From JADKFD01 sp050250665 (GTDB taxonomy: Bacteria > Pseudomonadota > Gammaproteobacteria > Xanthomonadales > SZUA-5): 39,052 bases of DNA. Positions 24,975-33,965 of the stretch are shown in pieces. The translations under genes were made by a program, and so were the position numbers. Position 1 is the first letter of the stretch; every line of letters begins with the position of its first letter. Under the pieces are notes generated by a model. That model searched no databases and was not told where the DNA came from. It was given only the letters and a program-made list of their open reading frames with translations. The DNA is taken from NCBI GenBank assembly GCA_050250665.1, contig JBFWOF010000057.1:1-39052 (forward strand), written 5' to 3'.

Positions 24975-26435
24975 TCAGCGCTTGCGCATCAACAGCAGAT
25001 ACACGCCAGCCGCGACCAGCAGCCCTACAAACCAGGCGTAGGTATAAATCGCGTTGAACATGTCCGGCACGCCGCTGACGAAACCCGCGGCTTGCAGGAA
25101 GCCCGGCAGATTGGGGAGCACGCCGAGCACCAGGGCGATCACGGCGACGGGATTCCAGCCGCCGCGATAGCTGTACTCGCCTTCGTGGCGGAACAGGGCC
25201 GGCACATTGAGTTCGGTGCGGCGGACCAGGAAATAGTCAGCCAGCATGATGCCGGCGATCGGCCCGAGCAGCGCCGAATAACCAATCAGCCAGGTGAAGA
25301 TGTAGGCGCCGGTGGATTCCAGCAGCTTCCAGGGAAAGATGGCGATGCCGATGCCGGCCGTGATGTAGCCGCCCATGCGAAAGGAGATCTTCTCCGGCGC
25401 CAGATTGGAAAAGCCGTTGGCCGGGGCCACCACATTGGCGGCCAGATTGGTCGTCAGGGTGGCCAGCAGCAGCGCCAGCAAGGCCACGACGACGGCCGAT
25501 CCGCCCATGCGCCCGGTCAGCGCCACCGGATCCCAGATGGCCTCGCCGTAGATGATCACGGTGGCCGAGGTCACGGCGACGCCGACGAAGGCCAGCAAGG
25601 CCATCGGCAGTGGCAGACCCAATGCCTGACCGATGATCTGGTCGCGCTGGCTCTTGGCGTAGCGGGTGAAGTCGGGGATGTTCAGCGCCAGCGTGGCCCA
25701 GAAGCCGACCATCGCCGTCAGCGACGGCCAGAAGACGGACGCGAACTGGCCAGCGCGGTCACCGCCCTCGGCAAACCGGGAGGGCGTGGACAGCATCGGC
25801 CCGAAACCATCGGCCTGCACATAGGCCCAGGCCAGCAGCGCCAGACACATCAGAATCAGCAAGGGTGCCGCCAGCAGTTCCAGCCAGCGGATCGACTCGG
25901 TGCCGTAGCGGATGAAGACCACATGCAAGGCCCAGAAGGCCAGAAAACTCAAGGTCTGGCCGAGATCGATGCCCAGCAAGGGCAGCTTGTCGCCGACGAT
26001 GGCGTTGCCGGTGAGCACGTTCAGAATAGTGTAGATCGCAGCGCCGCCCACCCAGGTCTGAATGCCAAACCAGCCGCAGGCCACCAGACCGCGCAGCACC
26101 GCCGGCAGCCTGGCGCCGCGGGTGCCGAAGCTGGCGCGCAGCAGCACCGGAAAGGGGATGCCGTGCTTCGCACCGGCATGCCCGATCAGCAGCATCGGCA
26201 CCAGCACGATCATGTTCGCCAAGAGGATGGTGCCGACCGCCTGACCCCAGCTCATGCCCTCACTCACCATCCCCGCAGCCAGCATGTAGGCGGGCACGCA
26301 GACCACCATGCCCACCCACAGCGCGGCGATGGCCTTCCAGTCCCAGGTGCGCTGATCCGGCGTGCTCGGCAGCAGATCGGAATTGATCAGATCCGAGGTG
26401 CCGAGAATCCTGGTGGGTGCATGGGCGCTGGTCAT
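24975..26435 (-). CDS. NCS1-family permease (pyrimidine/hydantoin/allantoin type)
   Basis: 486 residues with about 12 hydrophobic helices and a short C-terminal RKR end. NCS1 features include the N-terminal amphipathic stretch with WDWKAIAALWVGMVV, GMSWGQAVGTILLAN, an IPFPVLLRASFGTRGARLPA loop, GWFGIQTWVGG (substrate-site tryptophan region) and NIPDFTRYAKS. The family carries uracil, cytosine, allantoin or hydantoins with Na+ or H+. Position directly upstream of the hydantoinase gene implies uptake of its pathway's substrate. It reads divergently from the DUF885 gene across a 230-base region. The ribosome site (AGGCG 13 bases upstream) is weak. Confidence 0.88.
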   Translation of the reverse strand: MTSAHAPTRILGTSDLINSDLLPSTPDQRTWDWKAIAALWVGMVVCVPAYMLAAGMVSEGMSWGQAVGTILLANMIVLVPMLLIGHAGAKHGIPFPVLLRASFGTRGARLPAVLRGLVACGWFGIQTWVGGAAIYTILNVLTGNAIVGDKLPLLGIDLGQTLSFLAFWALHVVFIRYGTESIRWLELLAAPLLILMCLALLAWAYVQADGFGPMLSTPSRFAEGGDRAGQFASVFWPSLTAMVGFWATLALNIPDFTRYAKSQRDQIIGQALGLPLPMALLAFVGVAVTSATVIIYGEAIWDPVALTGRMGGSAVVVALLALLLATLTTNLAANVVAPANGFSNLAPEKISFRMGGYITAGIGIAIFPWKLLESTGAYIFTWLIGYSALLGPIAGIMLADYFLVRRTELNVPALFRHEGEYSYRGGWNPVAVIALVLGVLPNLPGFLQAAGFVSGVPDMFNAIYTYAWFVGLLVAAGVYLLLMRKR

Positions 26436-26667
26436 GGGTGGATTCGCCTGTGTCGAATGCTGCGCTGGGTAACTAATCTATACACAAGTTCCGAGCTGGC
26501 CGCTGCTCGGGTGAGCCCGACTCAATCGCCTCGACGCCGTCGCCGCCTGCATCTCCTCGCTTGGCACATCGGATTTGCCGTTCTCTGGGCATGGCCAATC
26601 GCAGCCGGCTTCGCACCGATGGTCGCACTGGCGTATGTTTGCACTCCCGCTCAGACCGGCCACCGCC

Positions 26668-28470
26668 ATGCGAATTCGAGTCGTCGTCGCCATCATGATG
26701 GCCGCCCTGCTGACTGCCTGTAGCCAACCGGCTCCCGAAGTGGTCGATGTCGCTCCGGTGGCGGCAGCCAAGCCGGACGCCAACGCCAAGTTCGCCGAGC
26801 TCTCGGCAAGCTGGGTGGACGGCCGCATGCGCCTGAGTCCGCTCTACGCCACGGCCATCGGCGATCATCGTTTCGATGGCGAGATCGACGACCTGAGTGC
26901 CGACGGCCGCCGCGCAGCCGCGGAATTCAGTCAGAAACTGCTGACCGAACTCAGCGCTATCGACAGCACGGCGCTATCGCGCGAGAACCAGGTCGATGCC
27001 CTGATCCTGCGCAACCAGATCGAATACGATTTGTGGGGCCTGAACACTTCCGAGGACTGGGCCTGGGATCCGCAGGTGTATTCGCAGGCTGCCGGCGGTA
27101 CCATCTACAGTCTGATGGCCCGCGATTTCGCGCCGATCAACGAGCGCCTGGCAAACGTCACGCGGCGCATCGAGAAGCTGCCCCGCCTGTACGCGCAGAT
27201 GCGCGAGAACCTCGACCCGAAACGGGTGCCCAAGGTGCACGCCGAGACCGTGTCCAGACAGCACGCCGGTATCCTCAGCCTGATCGACGAGATGGTGCTG
27301 CCGGCGGCGGACGCGCTGGATGCCGACGCCAGGCAGCGCCTGGATGCAGCCATCGCCACGCTGCGTAGCGCCGTGGCCGAACAGCAGACCTGGATCGACG
27401 AAGCGCTGGTGCCCAAGGCCGAGGGCGATTTCCGCATCGGCCAGGCACTGTATGACGCCAAACTCCGCTTCGCCCTGAACTCGGAGTTGTCGCGCGCCGA
27501 CATCGGTCAGCGCGCCGAGGCCGAGATCACCCGCGTGCGCGGGCAGATGTACCAGATTGCCCGCGAGGTGCTGGCGGATCGCCCGGATGCTCCGACCTTG
27601 CCTGAAAGCCCCGATGAAGCGCAGCAGCAGGCGGCCATCGAGGCCGCGCTGGAACTGGCTTATGCCGACAAGCCGGCGCGCGATCAGGTGGTCGCCACCG
27701 TTGAAGCCACGCTGGAAGAAGCCACCCGCTTCACCCGCGAGAAGGATCTGGTGAGCCTGCCCGAGGCGCCGGTCAAGATCATCCTGATGCCCGAATTCCA
27801 GCGCGGTGTCTCGGTGGCCTACTGCGACTCACCGGGGCCGCTGGACAAGCATCTGGACACTTTCTATGCAGTCTCACCGATTCCGGAGGACTGGACCGAC
27901 ACTCAGGTCGATTCCTTCCTGCGCGAGTACAACACCCGGATGCTGCACCTGCTGACCATCCACGAAGCCATGCCCGGGCATTACGTCGAGGGCGCTCATT
28001 CGGCCAAGCATCCGTCGATGCTGCGCGGTGTGCTGCGCTCGGGCATGTTTGCAGAAGGTTGGGCGGTCTACACCGAAGAAGTGATGATGGAGCAGGGTTA
28101 CCTCGACAACGATCCGCTGTTCCGCCTGATGCGCTACAAGTTCTATCTGCGCGCCGTGGCCAATGCCATCCTCGATCAGGGCGTGCATGTGGACAACTGG
28201 AGCCGCGAGCAGGCCATGGATCTGATGGTGCGCCGCACCTTCCAGCAGGAGCGCGAAGCCGCCGGCAAGTGGGTGCGCGTACAGCTCACCAGCGCCCAGC
28301 TGCCCACCTATTTCGTCGGCGTGCAGGAGCACTTCGCCACCCGCAGCGCGGTCATGGCCCGCGAGGGCGAGGCCTTCAATCTCAAGGCCTACCACGACCG
28401 CGTGCTGTCCTACGGTGCACCACCAGTGCGTTTTGTGCGGCAGCTGATGCTGGATGAGCCGATACGCTAG
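26668..28470 (+). CDS. DUF885-family lipoprotein, putative zinc metallopeptidase
   Basis: 600 residues. N-terminal signal with lipobox LLTAC (Cys18). The DUF885 body has the HExxxxH-like metal motif HEAMPGH (His432, Glu433, His438) and a downstream Glu in GMFAEGWAVYTEEV, followed by LRMYK-like helices and the C-terminal FNLKAYHDRVLSYGAPPVRF. Family members are predicted secreted or periplasmic carboxypeptidase-like enzymes; the natural substrate is mostly unknown. The ATG at 26668 is selected because it begins the lipoprotein signal; the longer frame from 26575 adds 31 residues lacking signal character. It interrupts the minus-strand pyrimidine genes. Confidence 0.87.
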   Translation: MRIRVVVAIMMAALLTACSQPAPEVVDVAPVAAAKPDANAKFAELSASWVDGRMRLSPLYATAIGDHRFDGEIDDLSADGRRAAAEFSQKLLTELSAIDSTALSRENQVDALILRNQIEYDLWGLNTSEDWAWDPQVYSQAAGGTIYSLMARDFAPINERLANVTRRIEKLPRLYAQMRENLDPKRVPKVHAETVSRQHAGILSLIDEMVLPAADALDADARQRLDAAIATLRSAVAEQQTWIDEALVPKAEGDFRIGQALYDAKLRFALNSELSRADIGQRAEAEITRVRGQMYQIAREVLADRPDAPTLPESPDEAQQQAAIEAALELAYADKPARDQVVATVEATLEEATRFTREKDLVSLPEAPVKIILMPEFQRGVSVAYCDSPGPLDKHLDTFYAVSPIPEDWTDTQVDSFLREYNTRMLHLLTIHEAMPGHYVEGAHSAKHPSMLRGVLRSGMFAEGWAVYTEEVMMEQGYLDNDPLFRLMRYKFYLRAVANAILDQGVHVDNWSREQAMDLMVRRTFQQEREAAGKWVRVQLTSAQLPTYFVGVQEHFATRSAVMAREGEAFNLKAYHDRVLSYGAPPVRFVRQLMLDEPIR

Positions 28471-28624
28471 TTCATGACTGGCCAGCGCTTCCAGGGATTC
28501 AGCCGACACCGCTTCGGGGGCGATTCGAGCCGATCAAGGGTGACGGACGATATGGTAGTTTTCACGCTCGGGCGCGCAGACCATCGCCGCTTCTGATCAG
28601 TCACCCGTCAGACAAGGGGAAACA

Positions 28625-31054
28625 ATGAACAACCTACTCGCGTGGGGTGCGGCGACAGCGCTGCTGTTAGTCACCCAGATGGCTGCAGGACAGTCGTCGC
28701 TACCAGACGATGCAGCAGCGGGACAGATTCCCGTCTATCCACCAGCGGTCCCCTACGTCAGGCCGAGCGTCCGCTTGGTCGATACGATCCCGGAGGTTCT
28801 GCATTACAAGTTCGAGCTTGGCGGGAGCACCGCCCCGAATCTGGCCAGTGCCCCGCCGCCCGGAACCGCCACCGCAACGTTGATGGGTGCCATCCAGCAG
28901 AACGGAATGGACTTGAATCTGGCCAATAACGGCTTCTCGCTGGTCGGTTCCGGAATCGGCGCGGGCACCGATTATCTCAACACCGGCTGGGCCCCGAATC
29001 TGGGCACGGGCTCGTGGACCATCTCTATGGCCACGAGTGGCATCAGTGTCAACACCACGCTGTATTACGTCTTCGGCGATACGGGCACCGCCAGTTTCCG
29101 CTGTTTCACCAATGGCGTTGCCGGCCCCAACAACTTCATCTTGCGAGGCGGCGGCCTCACCGATGTGCTGGCGCCAGGCGGAGCACTGCCAACCAAGACA
29201 CGTACCACTTTTGTCTACGACAGCGTAGCCAACGTGGTCCGTGCCTATGTGGATGGCGTGCTGGTGAACACGGTTGCACAGGGCACTCCCAACATTACCG
29301 GCACGGGTCCATTCAAGGTCATGGGCTACTCGACAAATATTGGCGCTCCGGCCGGTGGCTTGCTGGATGATTTCCGTGTCTACAGCCGAGCCCTGTCTGC
29401 CCAGGAGGTCGTCGATCTCGATACCGCTGTCATTGCCGACCTCTCACTGACGCTGACGGACAGTCCTGATCCGGTGACCGCCGGCACCAGCCTCAGCTAT
29501 GTGGCGACGGCGACCAACAACGGCCCCGCCGCGGCGCAGGACGTGACCATCAGCCTGCCGCTGCCGGCCGTCACTGCCTTCGTCTCGGCGACGCCGAGTG
29601 CCGGCGGCAACTGCACCACGCCTGCAGTAGGCGCCACCGGCACGGTGGATTGCACCTGGGCCGGCGCCACGGCGAATGCCACCGCCCGAACCGCCACCGT
29701 GGTAGTGGACGTGCCGCCCAGCGCCACCGGCAACCTGAGCGCTACCGGCACCGTGACCTCGAGCTCTACTGATCCCGATCCGATGAACGACAGCGCGACT
29801 GCAGACACGGCGATTGCGGTCTCCGCTGACCTGTCGATCACCCTGACCGACGCACCCGATCCGGTCACCGCGGGCAGCAATCTGACCTACACCGCGACCG
29901 TCACCAATGGCGGCCCCTCCGATGCACAGGACGTCAGCATCAGCCTGCCGCTGCCGGCGGGCACCAACTTTGTGTCGGCCACGCCAAGTGCAGGTGGCAG
30001 CTGCAACGCCGCCAGCCCGGTGGTTTGCACCTTTGCCGGAGCCACCGCGCCAGCCGGTGTGCGCAGCGCGACCATTGTCGCCGCAGTAGCTCCGGCCACC
30101 ACCGGTGTGTTGAGCGCCACGGCTACCGCAGCGACCACCACACCGGATCCGGTGTCAGGCAACGACACGGCGACGGCCACCACCAACGTCAGCGTGTCTG
30201 CCGATCTGTCGATCACCCTGACCGATGCGCCCGATCCGGTCACCGCCGGCAGTAATCTGGTCTACACCGCCACGGTGAGCAATGCCGGACCGTCGACGGC
30301 GACGGGTGTGACGGTCACGATGCCGGTGCCGGCCAACACCACCTTGGTGTCAGGCAGCTCCACCGGCGGCGGCAGCTGTGCGGGTGCACCGATTGTCTGC
30401 ACCTTCCCGACCAGCATCGCGCCGACGACGTCGCAGACGGCGACGATCACCGTCGCGGTCTCGGCTTCGGCGCCGAACGGTAGCAGCATCAGTGCGACGG
30501 CCACAGCGGGTTCGACTTCGACCGATCCGAATGGCGCCAACAACAGCGCCAGCACCACGACGGCGGTGGTCGCAGACGCCAATCTGCAGCTGACGCTGAG
30601 CGCGTCTTCGCTGGAAGTGCTGACCAATGAGCCCGTGACCTTCACCGCGGTCAGCCTGAATCTGGGCCCGTCCGATGCGCAGAATCTGTCGATCACGATG
30701 ACGCTGACCCCGGACTTCCGCTACAGCGCGCACACGGCGACCGGCGCCACCTGCACCACGCCGCAGGTGGGCACCACCGGTGCGATCACCTGCACCTGGG
30801 CCGGCGCCACCGCACCGAACGCCTCGCGCACGCTGCAGGTCGTGGCCTTCAGCAACAATCAGGGCGCCACAGCGGTCAATGCCAGCACGGTGTCGGATAC
30901 CTCCGATCCGGTGACTACCAACAACGTTGGCAACGTCAGCGTCCAGGTGGGCTTCGCGGTCGAAGGTATTCCGACCCTGAACCAGTACGGTCTGATCCTG
31001 CTCGGCCTGATGCTGGGCCTGCTCGGCTTCGTCGCGGTCCGCCGCAACAGCTGA
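28625..31054 (+). CDS. Surface protein: LamG-like domain, four DUF11 repeats, IPTL-CTERM sorting tail
   Basis: 809 residues. Signal peptide ~1-22 (ends MAAGQ). A LamG/concanavalin-like domain at ~55-265 ends with LLDDFRVYSRALSAQEV, a hallmark segment. Four DUF11 modules begin near 270, 400, 525 and 650, each with ADLS/ANLQ-LTLT, a NxGPS core and a conserved Cys pair. The C-terminus has IPTLNQYG, a hydrophobic helix and RRNS, which is the IPTL-CTERM sorting signal recognised by an exosortase-type enzyme (exosortase H in established classification); no such enzyme is in the window. GGGGAAACA precedes the ATG. It is probably surface-anchored after tail processing. A strong terminator follows. 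Confidence 0.9.
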   Translation: MNNLLAWGAATALLLVTQMAAGQSSLPDDAAAGQIPVYPPAVPYVRPSVRLVDTIPEVLHYKFELGGSTAPNLASAPPPGTATATLMGAIQQNGMDLNLANNGFSLVGSGIGAGTDYLNTGWAPNLGTGSWTISMATSGISVNTTLYYVFGDTGTASFRCFTNGVAGPNNFILRGGGLTDVLAPGGALPTKTRTTFVYDSVANVVRAYVDGVLVNTVAQGTPNITGTGPFKVMGYSTNIGAPAGGLLDDFRVYSRALSAQEVVDLDTAVIADLSLTLTDSPDPVTAGTSLSYVATATNNGPAAAQDVTISLPLPAVTAFVSATPSAGGNCTTPAVGATGTVDCTWAGATANATARTATVVVDVPPSATGNLSATGTVTSSSTDPDPMNDSATADTAIAVSADLSITLTDAPDPVTAGSNLTYTATVTNGGPSDAQDVSISLPLPAGTNFVSATPSAGGSCNAASPVVCTFAGATAPAGVRSATIVAAVAPATTGVLSATATAATTTPDPVSGNDTATATTNVSVSADLSITLTDAPDPVTAGSNLVYTATVSNAGPSTATGVTVTMPVPANTTLVSGSSTGGGSCAGAPIVCTFPTSIAPTTSQTATITVAVSASAPNGSSISATATAGSTSTDPNGANNSASTTTAVVADANLQLTLSASSLEVLTNEPVTFTAVSLNLGPSDAQNLSITMTLTPDFRYSAHTATGATCTTPQVGTTGAITCTWAGATAPNASRTLQVVAFSNNQGATAVNASTVSDTSDPVTTNNVGNVSVQVGFAVEGIPTLNQYGLILLGLMLGLLGFVAVRRNS

Positions 31055-31122
31055 GGCATGACCCGGGTGGAACCCCGGCGCCAGCCGGGATTCCACCGAA
31101 CAAGCTTGAGATGAACGACCCA

Positions 31123-31148
31123 GGGCGGCCAAAGGCCGCCCTTTTCTC
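31123..31148 (+). terminator. Rho-independent terminator after the IPTL-CTERM gene
   Basis: GGGCGGCC-AAA-GGCCGCCC (31123-31141) followed by TTTTCTC. It is preceded by a second hairpin GGTGGAACCCCGG/CCGGGATTCCACC (31066-31097). No gene is seen in the remaining gap 31149-31404. Confidence 0.88.
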
Positions 31149-31404
31149 TGGGCATGCCGACCACAGCAAGGGAGCGCCCGTATCCGAGCGCCGACGACGA
31201 TACGTCAGGCTACGCGGAGAATCGTCTGAGCCCGGCCAGAAGGACGGAATCCAGGCGCCGACCGCAACCACCAGCCGACTCAGAAGCGGCTGCGTCAACA
31301 TGGCGGCGTTTTCGATTCATTGTGTGACTGCCTCCGGCGGTGCGAAGTAGCGCAAAAACACCTAACATCTGCCGCAGTCCAAATCCACGGTAGCCTCGCA
31401 CCGC

Positions 31405-31860
31405 GTGTTCGCATGGTTCACATCGCAGCTACGCAGACTTGGCGCCATGCTCGGCTTCGGCCGGGCCAGTTCGGCCAATGACGATTTCGACCCGGAACTG
31501 CGCGAAGTGTTCTTCGCGGAGCTGGACGACGTCGGTGAATCGCTGAACAGTGCCTTTGCCATCTGGCGCGTCAACAGCAGCGACCAGAACGCGCTGAAGA
31601 ATCTGCGGCGCGGTTTCCACACGATCAAGGGCTCGGCACTGCTGGTGGGAGCCAACGATCTGGGTGATTTCTGCCGGCATCTGGAGCAATTGATGATCCG
31701 CCTGATGGAGCAGCAGCTTAAGGTAACGCCGGCGATGATCGTGACCGTCGACCAGGCCATCGCCCTGCTGCCGGCCTATGCCATCGCCATTCGCGACGGC
31801 CGCGCGCCGCCGGCGCAGGCGCGCGCCGTGGCCAATCGGGCGCAACGATTGCTGGCCTGA
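31405..31860 (+). CDS. Stand-alone Hpt phosphotransfer protein, ChpA/PilL-like
   Basis: 151 residues, almost all one Hpt helical bundle. DDFDPELREVFFAELDDVGE is helix A. The phosphorylation site is His72 in LRRGFHTIKGSALLVGA, and DLGDFCRHLEQLM follows. This wording is closest, from memory, to the Hpt modules in ChpA/PilL-type chemosensory kinases of type IV pili, but no kinase, CheW or receiver domain is attached. It would pass phosphate between a sensor kinase and a response regulator encoded elsewhere. The start is uncertain: GTG at 31405 gives a short basic N-terminus, and an ATG at 31447 (MLGFGRAS) is the alternative. Neither has a strong ribosome site. Confidence 0.75.
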   Translation: MFAWFTSQLRRLGAMLGFGRASSANDDFDPELREVFFAELDDVGESLNSAFAIWRVNSSDQNALKNLRRGFHTIKGSALLVGANDLGDFCRHLEQLMIRLMEQQLKVTPAMIVTVDQAIALLPAYAIAIRDGRAPPAQARAVANRAQRLLA

Positions 31861-31922
31861 GTGGGTGCGGGATCCCGATTAGCGCCATTGCAAGCCACCA
31901 ATATCGGCCCAACACTGCCTAC

Positions 31923-32028
31923 GGGCCATGAGCCACCAGCTGGCCTGTAGGAGCGACCTCGCGTCGCGACCGGCCGACCGCACGTCCGCAGCAGTGGTCG
32001 CGCCGCAAGGGCGCTCCTACAAGTGAAC
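31923..32028. repeat. GTAGGAGCG palindromic element, inverted copy
   Basis: The reverse complement of 8062-8167 over its whole length, including the outer GGGCCATGA and GTGAAC ends. It lies between the Hpt gene and preA stops. Confidence 0.85.
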
Positions 32029-32042
32029 GACGCCGGCGTCGC

Positions 32043-32089
32043 CGCTCTTGATCTTGAGGCTTGGCACAGCGGCGCCGCAGCGCGGCGCC
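32043..32089. repeat. GGCGCCGC palindrome block, second copy
   Basis: CCGCTCTTGATCTTGAGGC then GGCGCCGC-AGC-GCGGCGCC (32071-32089), related to 19664-19711. It lies 15 bases before the preA stop, so it could double as that gene's terminator. Confidence 0.6.
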
Positions 32090-32103
32090 CTTCACCATTG
32101 CAC

Positions 32104-33375
32104 CTAAGCCGCTTCCACCTTGCGCATCGGATTGTTCGGGTGGGTGGTCCAGTTGCTGTAGCCGCCGTCGTCTACGCGTTCCATGGTGATGCAGCCATCG
32201 ACCGGGCAGACATGCATGCACAGATTGCAGCCCACGCACTCCTCGTCGACCACTTCAAAGAAGCGCAGACCATCTTTCTCTTTGGTGATGGCCTGATGCG
32301 AGGTGTCTTCGCAGGCAATGTGGCAAAGCCCGCATTTCACGCACTTGTCCTGATCGATGCGGGCCTTGATGTCGTAATTCATGTTCAGGAACTGCCAGTC
32401 GGTGACGTTCGGCACCGCCTTGCCGACGAAATCGTCGAGGCGGGCGTAGCCCTTGGCGTCCATCCAGTTGTTCAGGCCGTCGATCATGTCGTCGACGATG
32501 CGGAAGCCGTAGTGCATGGCGGCGGTGCAGACCTGCACCGTGCCGCAGCCCAGGGCCATGAACTCGGCGGCATCACGCCAGGTGCCGATGCCACCGATGC
32601 CGCTGATCGGCTTGCCGCGGGTTTCGGCGTCGCGGGCAATTTCGGCGACCATGTTCAGCGCGATCGGCCGCACCGCCGGGCCGCAATAGCCGCCGTGCGT
32701 GCCCTTGCCATCGACCGTGGGCGTCGGTGCCATCAGGTCCAGATCCACCGAGGTGATCGAGTTGATGGTGTTGATCAGCGAGACCGCATCGGCACCGCCA
32801 CGGAAAGCCGCCCGCGCCGAGGTGCGGATGTCGGTGATGTTCGGCGTGAGCTTGACGATGCAGGGCAGACGCGAGTGCTGCTTGACCCAGCGCGCCACCA
32901 TCTCCACGTACTCGGGCACCTGCCCAACCGCCGAGCCCATGCCGCGCTCGCTCATGCCGTGCGGGCAGCCGAAGTTCAGTTCCACGGCATCGGCGCCGGT
33001 GTCCTCGACCATCGGCAGGATGTACTTCCACGAGGCCTCGTCGCAGGGCACCATCAGGGACACCACCATGGCCCGATCCGGCCACAGCCGTTTGATCTCG
33101 GCGATTTCCCTGAGATTGACCGCCAGCGGCCGATCGGTGATCAGCTCGATGTTGTTGAGCCCGGCAATCCGCTGACCGTTGAGCTTGACCGCGCCGTAGC
33201 GCGAACTGACATTGACTACCGGCGGGTCGATGCCGAGGGTCTTCCACACCACCCCACCCCAACCCGCCTCGAAGGCGCGATTAACGTTGTAGGCCTTGTC
33301 CGTCGGCGGCGCCGAGGCCAGCCAGAAGGGATTCGGCGAACGGATACCTACGAAATTGCTGGACAGATCAGCCAC
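32104..33375 (-). CDS. preA: NAD-dependent dihydropyrimidine dehydrogenase, FMN/Fe-S subunit
   Basis: 423 residues. Reduces uracil or thymine to the 5,6-dihydro form using electrons passed from PreT. A dihydroorotate-dehydrogenase-like FMN barrel at ~1-330 starts LSSNFVGIRSPNPFWLASAPPT and contains the catalytic-loop region NFGCPHGMSERGMGSA. The C-terminal ferredoxin part has two [4Fe-4S] motifs: CVKCGLCHIAC near 345-355 and CVGCNLCMHVCPVDGC near 380-395. The start is placed at a GTG (33375) with GGAG 6 bases upstream; a longer frame to 33432 runs into the intergenic repeat. It is normally adjacent to preT; here the pair is separated by a repeat-flanked insert. Confidence 0.94.
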   Translation of the reverse strand: MADLSSNFVGIRSPNPFWLASAPPTDKAYNVNRAFEAGWGGVVWKTLGIDPPVVNVSSRYGAVKLNGQRIAGLNNIELITDRPLAVNLREIAEIKRLWPDRAMVVSLMVPCDEASWKYILPMVEDTGADAVELNFGCPHGMSERGMGSAVGQVPEYVEMVARWVKQHSRLPCIVKLTPNITDIRTSARAAFRGGADAVSLINTINSITSVDLDLMAPTPTVDGKGTHGGYCGPAVRPIALNMVAEIARDAETRGKPISGIGGIGTWRDAAEFMALGCGTVQVCTAAMHYGFRIVDDMIDGLNNWMDAKGYARLDDFVGKAVPNVTDWQFLNMNYDIKARIDQDKCVKCGLCHIACEDTSHQAITKEKDGLRFFEVVDEECVGCNLCMHVCPVDGCITMERVDDGGYSNWTTHPNNPMRKVEAA

Positions 33376-33408
33376 GGCACGCTCCAAACATTGTCGGGTC
33401 CTTGCGAA

Positions 33409-33957
33409 AAGAGTGGGACGCAAAGGACGCAAAGGAAAAGCAGAAAGGTCGCGAAGGAATCATGGATTGTGAACTACACGCTGCATGCCATGGCGCAGGG
33501 CAGCAGTATTGAAATTGAACAGCAGACCTAGATGCTTTCCCGAGAATCGCAGGTAAGTCAGCAGTTGTGCCGTATGAATGCTCTGGAGTTTGTCGATCGA
33601 CTTGACCTCCACGACCACGAGATCCTCGACCAGAAGGTCGATCCGGTAGGCGTCTGGAAGTTCGATGCCCTTGTAATTGACCGCCAGCTGCGGTTGTTGC
33701 AACACGCGCAACCCATCCAGTCGAAGCTGGTGCGCCAACGCCACTTCGTATGCCGACTCGAGCAAACCCGGCCCCAAGGTCCGATGCACTTCGATGGCCG
33801 CGCCAATGATCTGATTCGAACACGACTCCTGATCCACCTGACAAGTCCCTCTCCTGAAACGCCAAGCTGCCACGTCGCATGACGGCGCTCCGAATGCAGC
33901 CTGAAAATCTTCGCGTCCTTGCTTCTTTTCCTTAGCGTCCTTCGCGTCCCGCTCCTG
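33409..33957. mobile_element. Repeat-bounded GxxExxY gene cassette between preT and preA
   Basis: Forward arm at 33415-33458 (GTGGGACGCAAAGGACGC... GCAGAAAGGTCGCGAAGG) and reverse arm at 33909-33955 (CTTCGCGTCCTTGCTTC... CTTCGCGTCCCGCTC) face each other and enclose one gene. The right arm ends 9 bases from the preT stop and the left arm starts ~34 bases upstream of the preA start. It looks like an insertion in the short preT-preA spacer. No transposase is inside, so any movement would need help from elsewhere (inference). Target duplications were not identified by eye. Confidence 0.5.
33460..33837 (-). CDS. GxxExxY protein (PD-(D/E)XK nuclease-like)
   Basis: 125 residues. The family name motif is present as GLLESAY (Gly24, Glu27, Tyr30), preceded by IIGAAIEVHRTLGPG. 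The nuclease-like core follows: RIDLLVED (Asp67) and VEVKSID (Glu77, Lys79), the D...ExK arrangement of the PD-(D/E)XK fold. Length matches the family (TIGR04256/PF13366 as I recall). Function is unknown; nuclease activity has been proposed from fold only. The GTG at 33837 is chosen since it begins the conserved part and has GAGGG 9 bases upstream. The frame stays open far upstream into preT, but there it is only the preT antisense-frame shadow. Flanked on both sides by GGACGC-family arms. Confidence 0.8.
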   Translation of the reverse strand: MDQESCSNQIIGAAIEVHRTLGPGLLESAYEVALAHQLRLDGLRVLQQPQLAVNYKGIELPDAYRIDLLVEDLVVVEVKSIDKLQSIHTAQLLTYLRFSGKHLGLLFNFNTAALRHGMQRVVHNP

Positions 33958-33965
33958 CCCACACC

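Noticed and set aside
23135..26723. Long plus-strand open frames (640 and 597 codons)
   Set aside because: They lie opposite the flavoenzyme, dihydropyrimidinase and permease genes, which have complete motifs.
32023..33531. A 502-codon plus-strand open frame
   Set aside because: Opposite preA; begins and ends in repeats.
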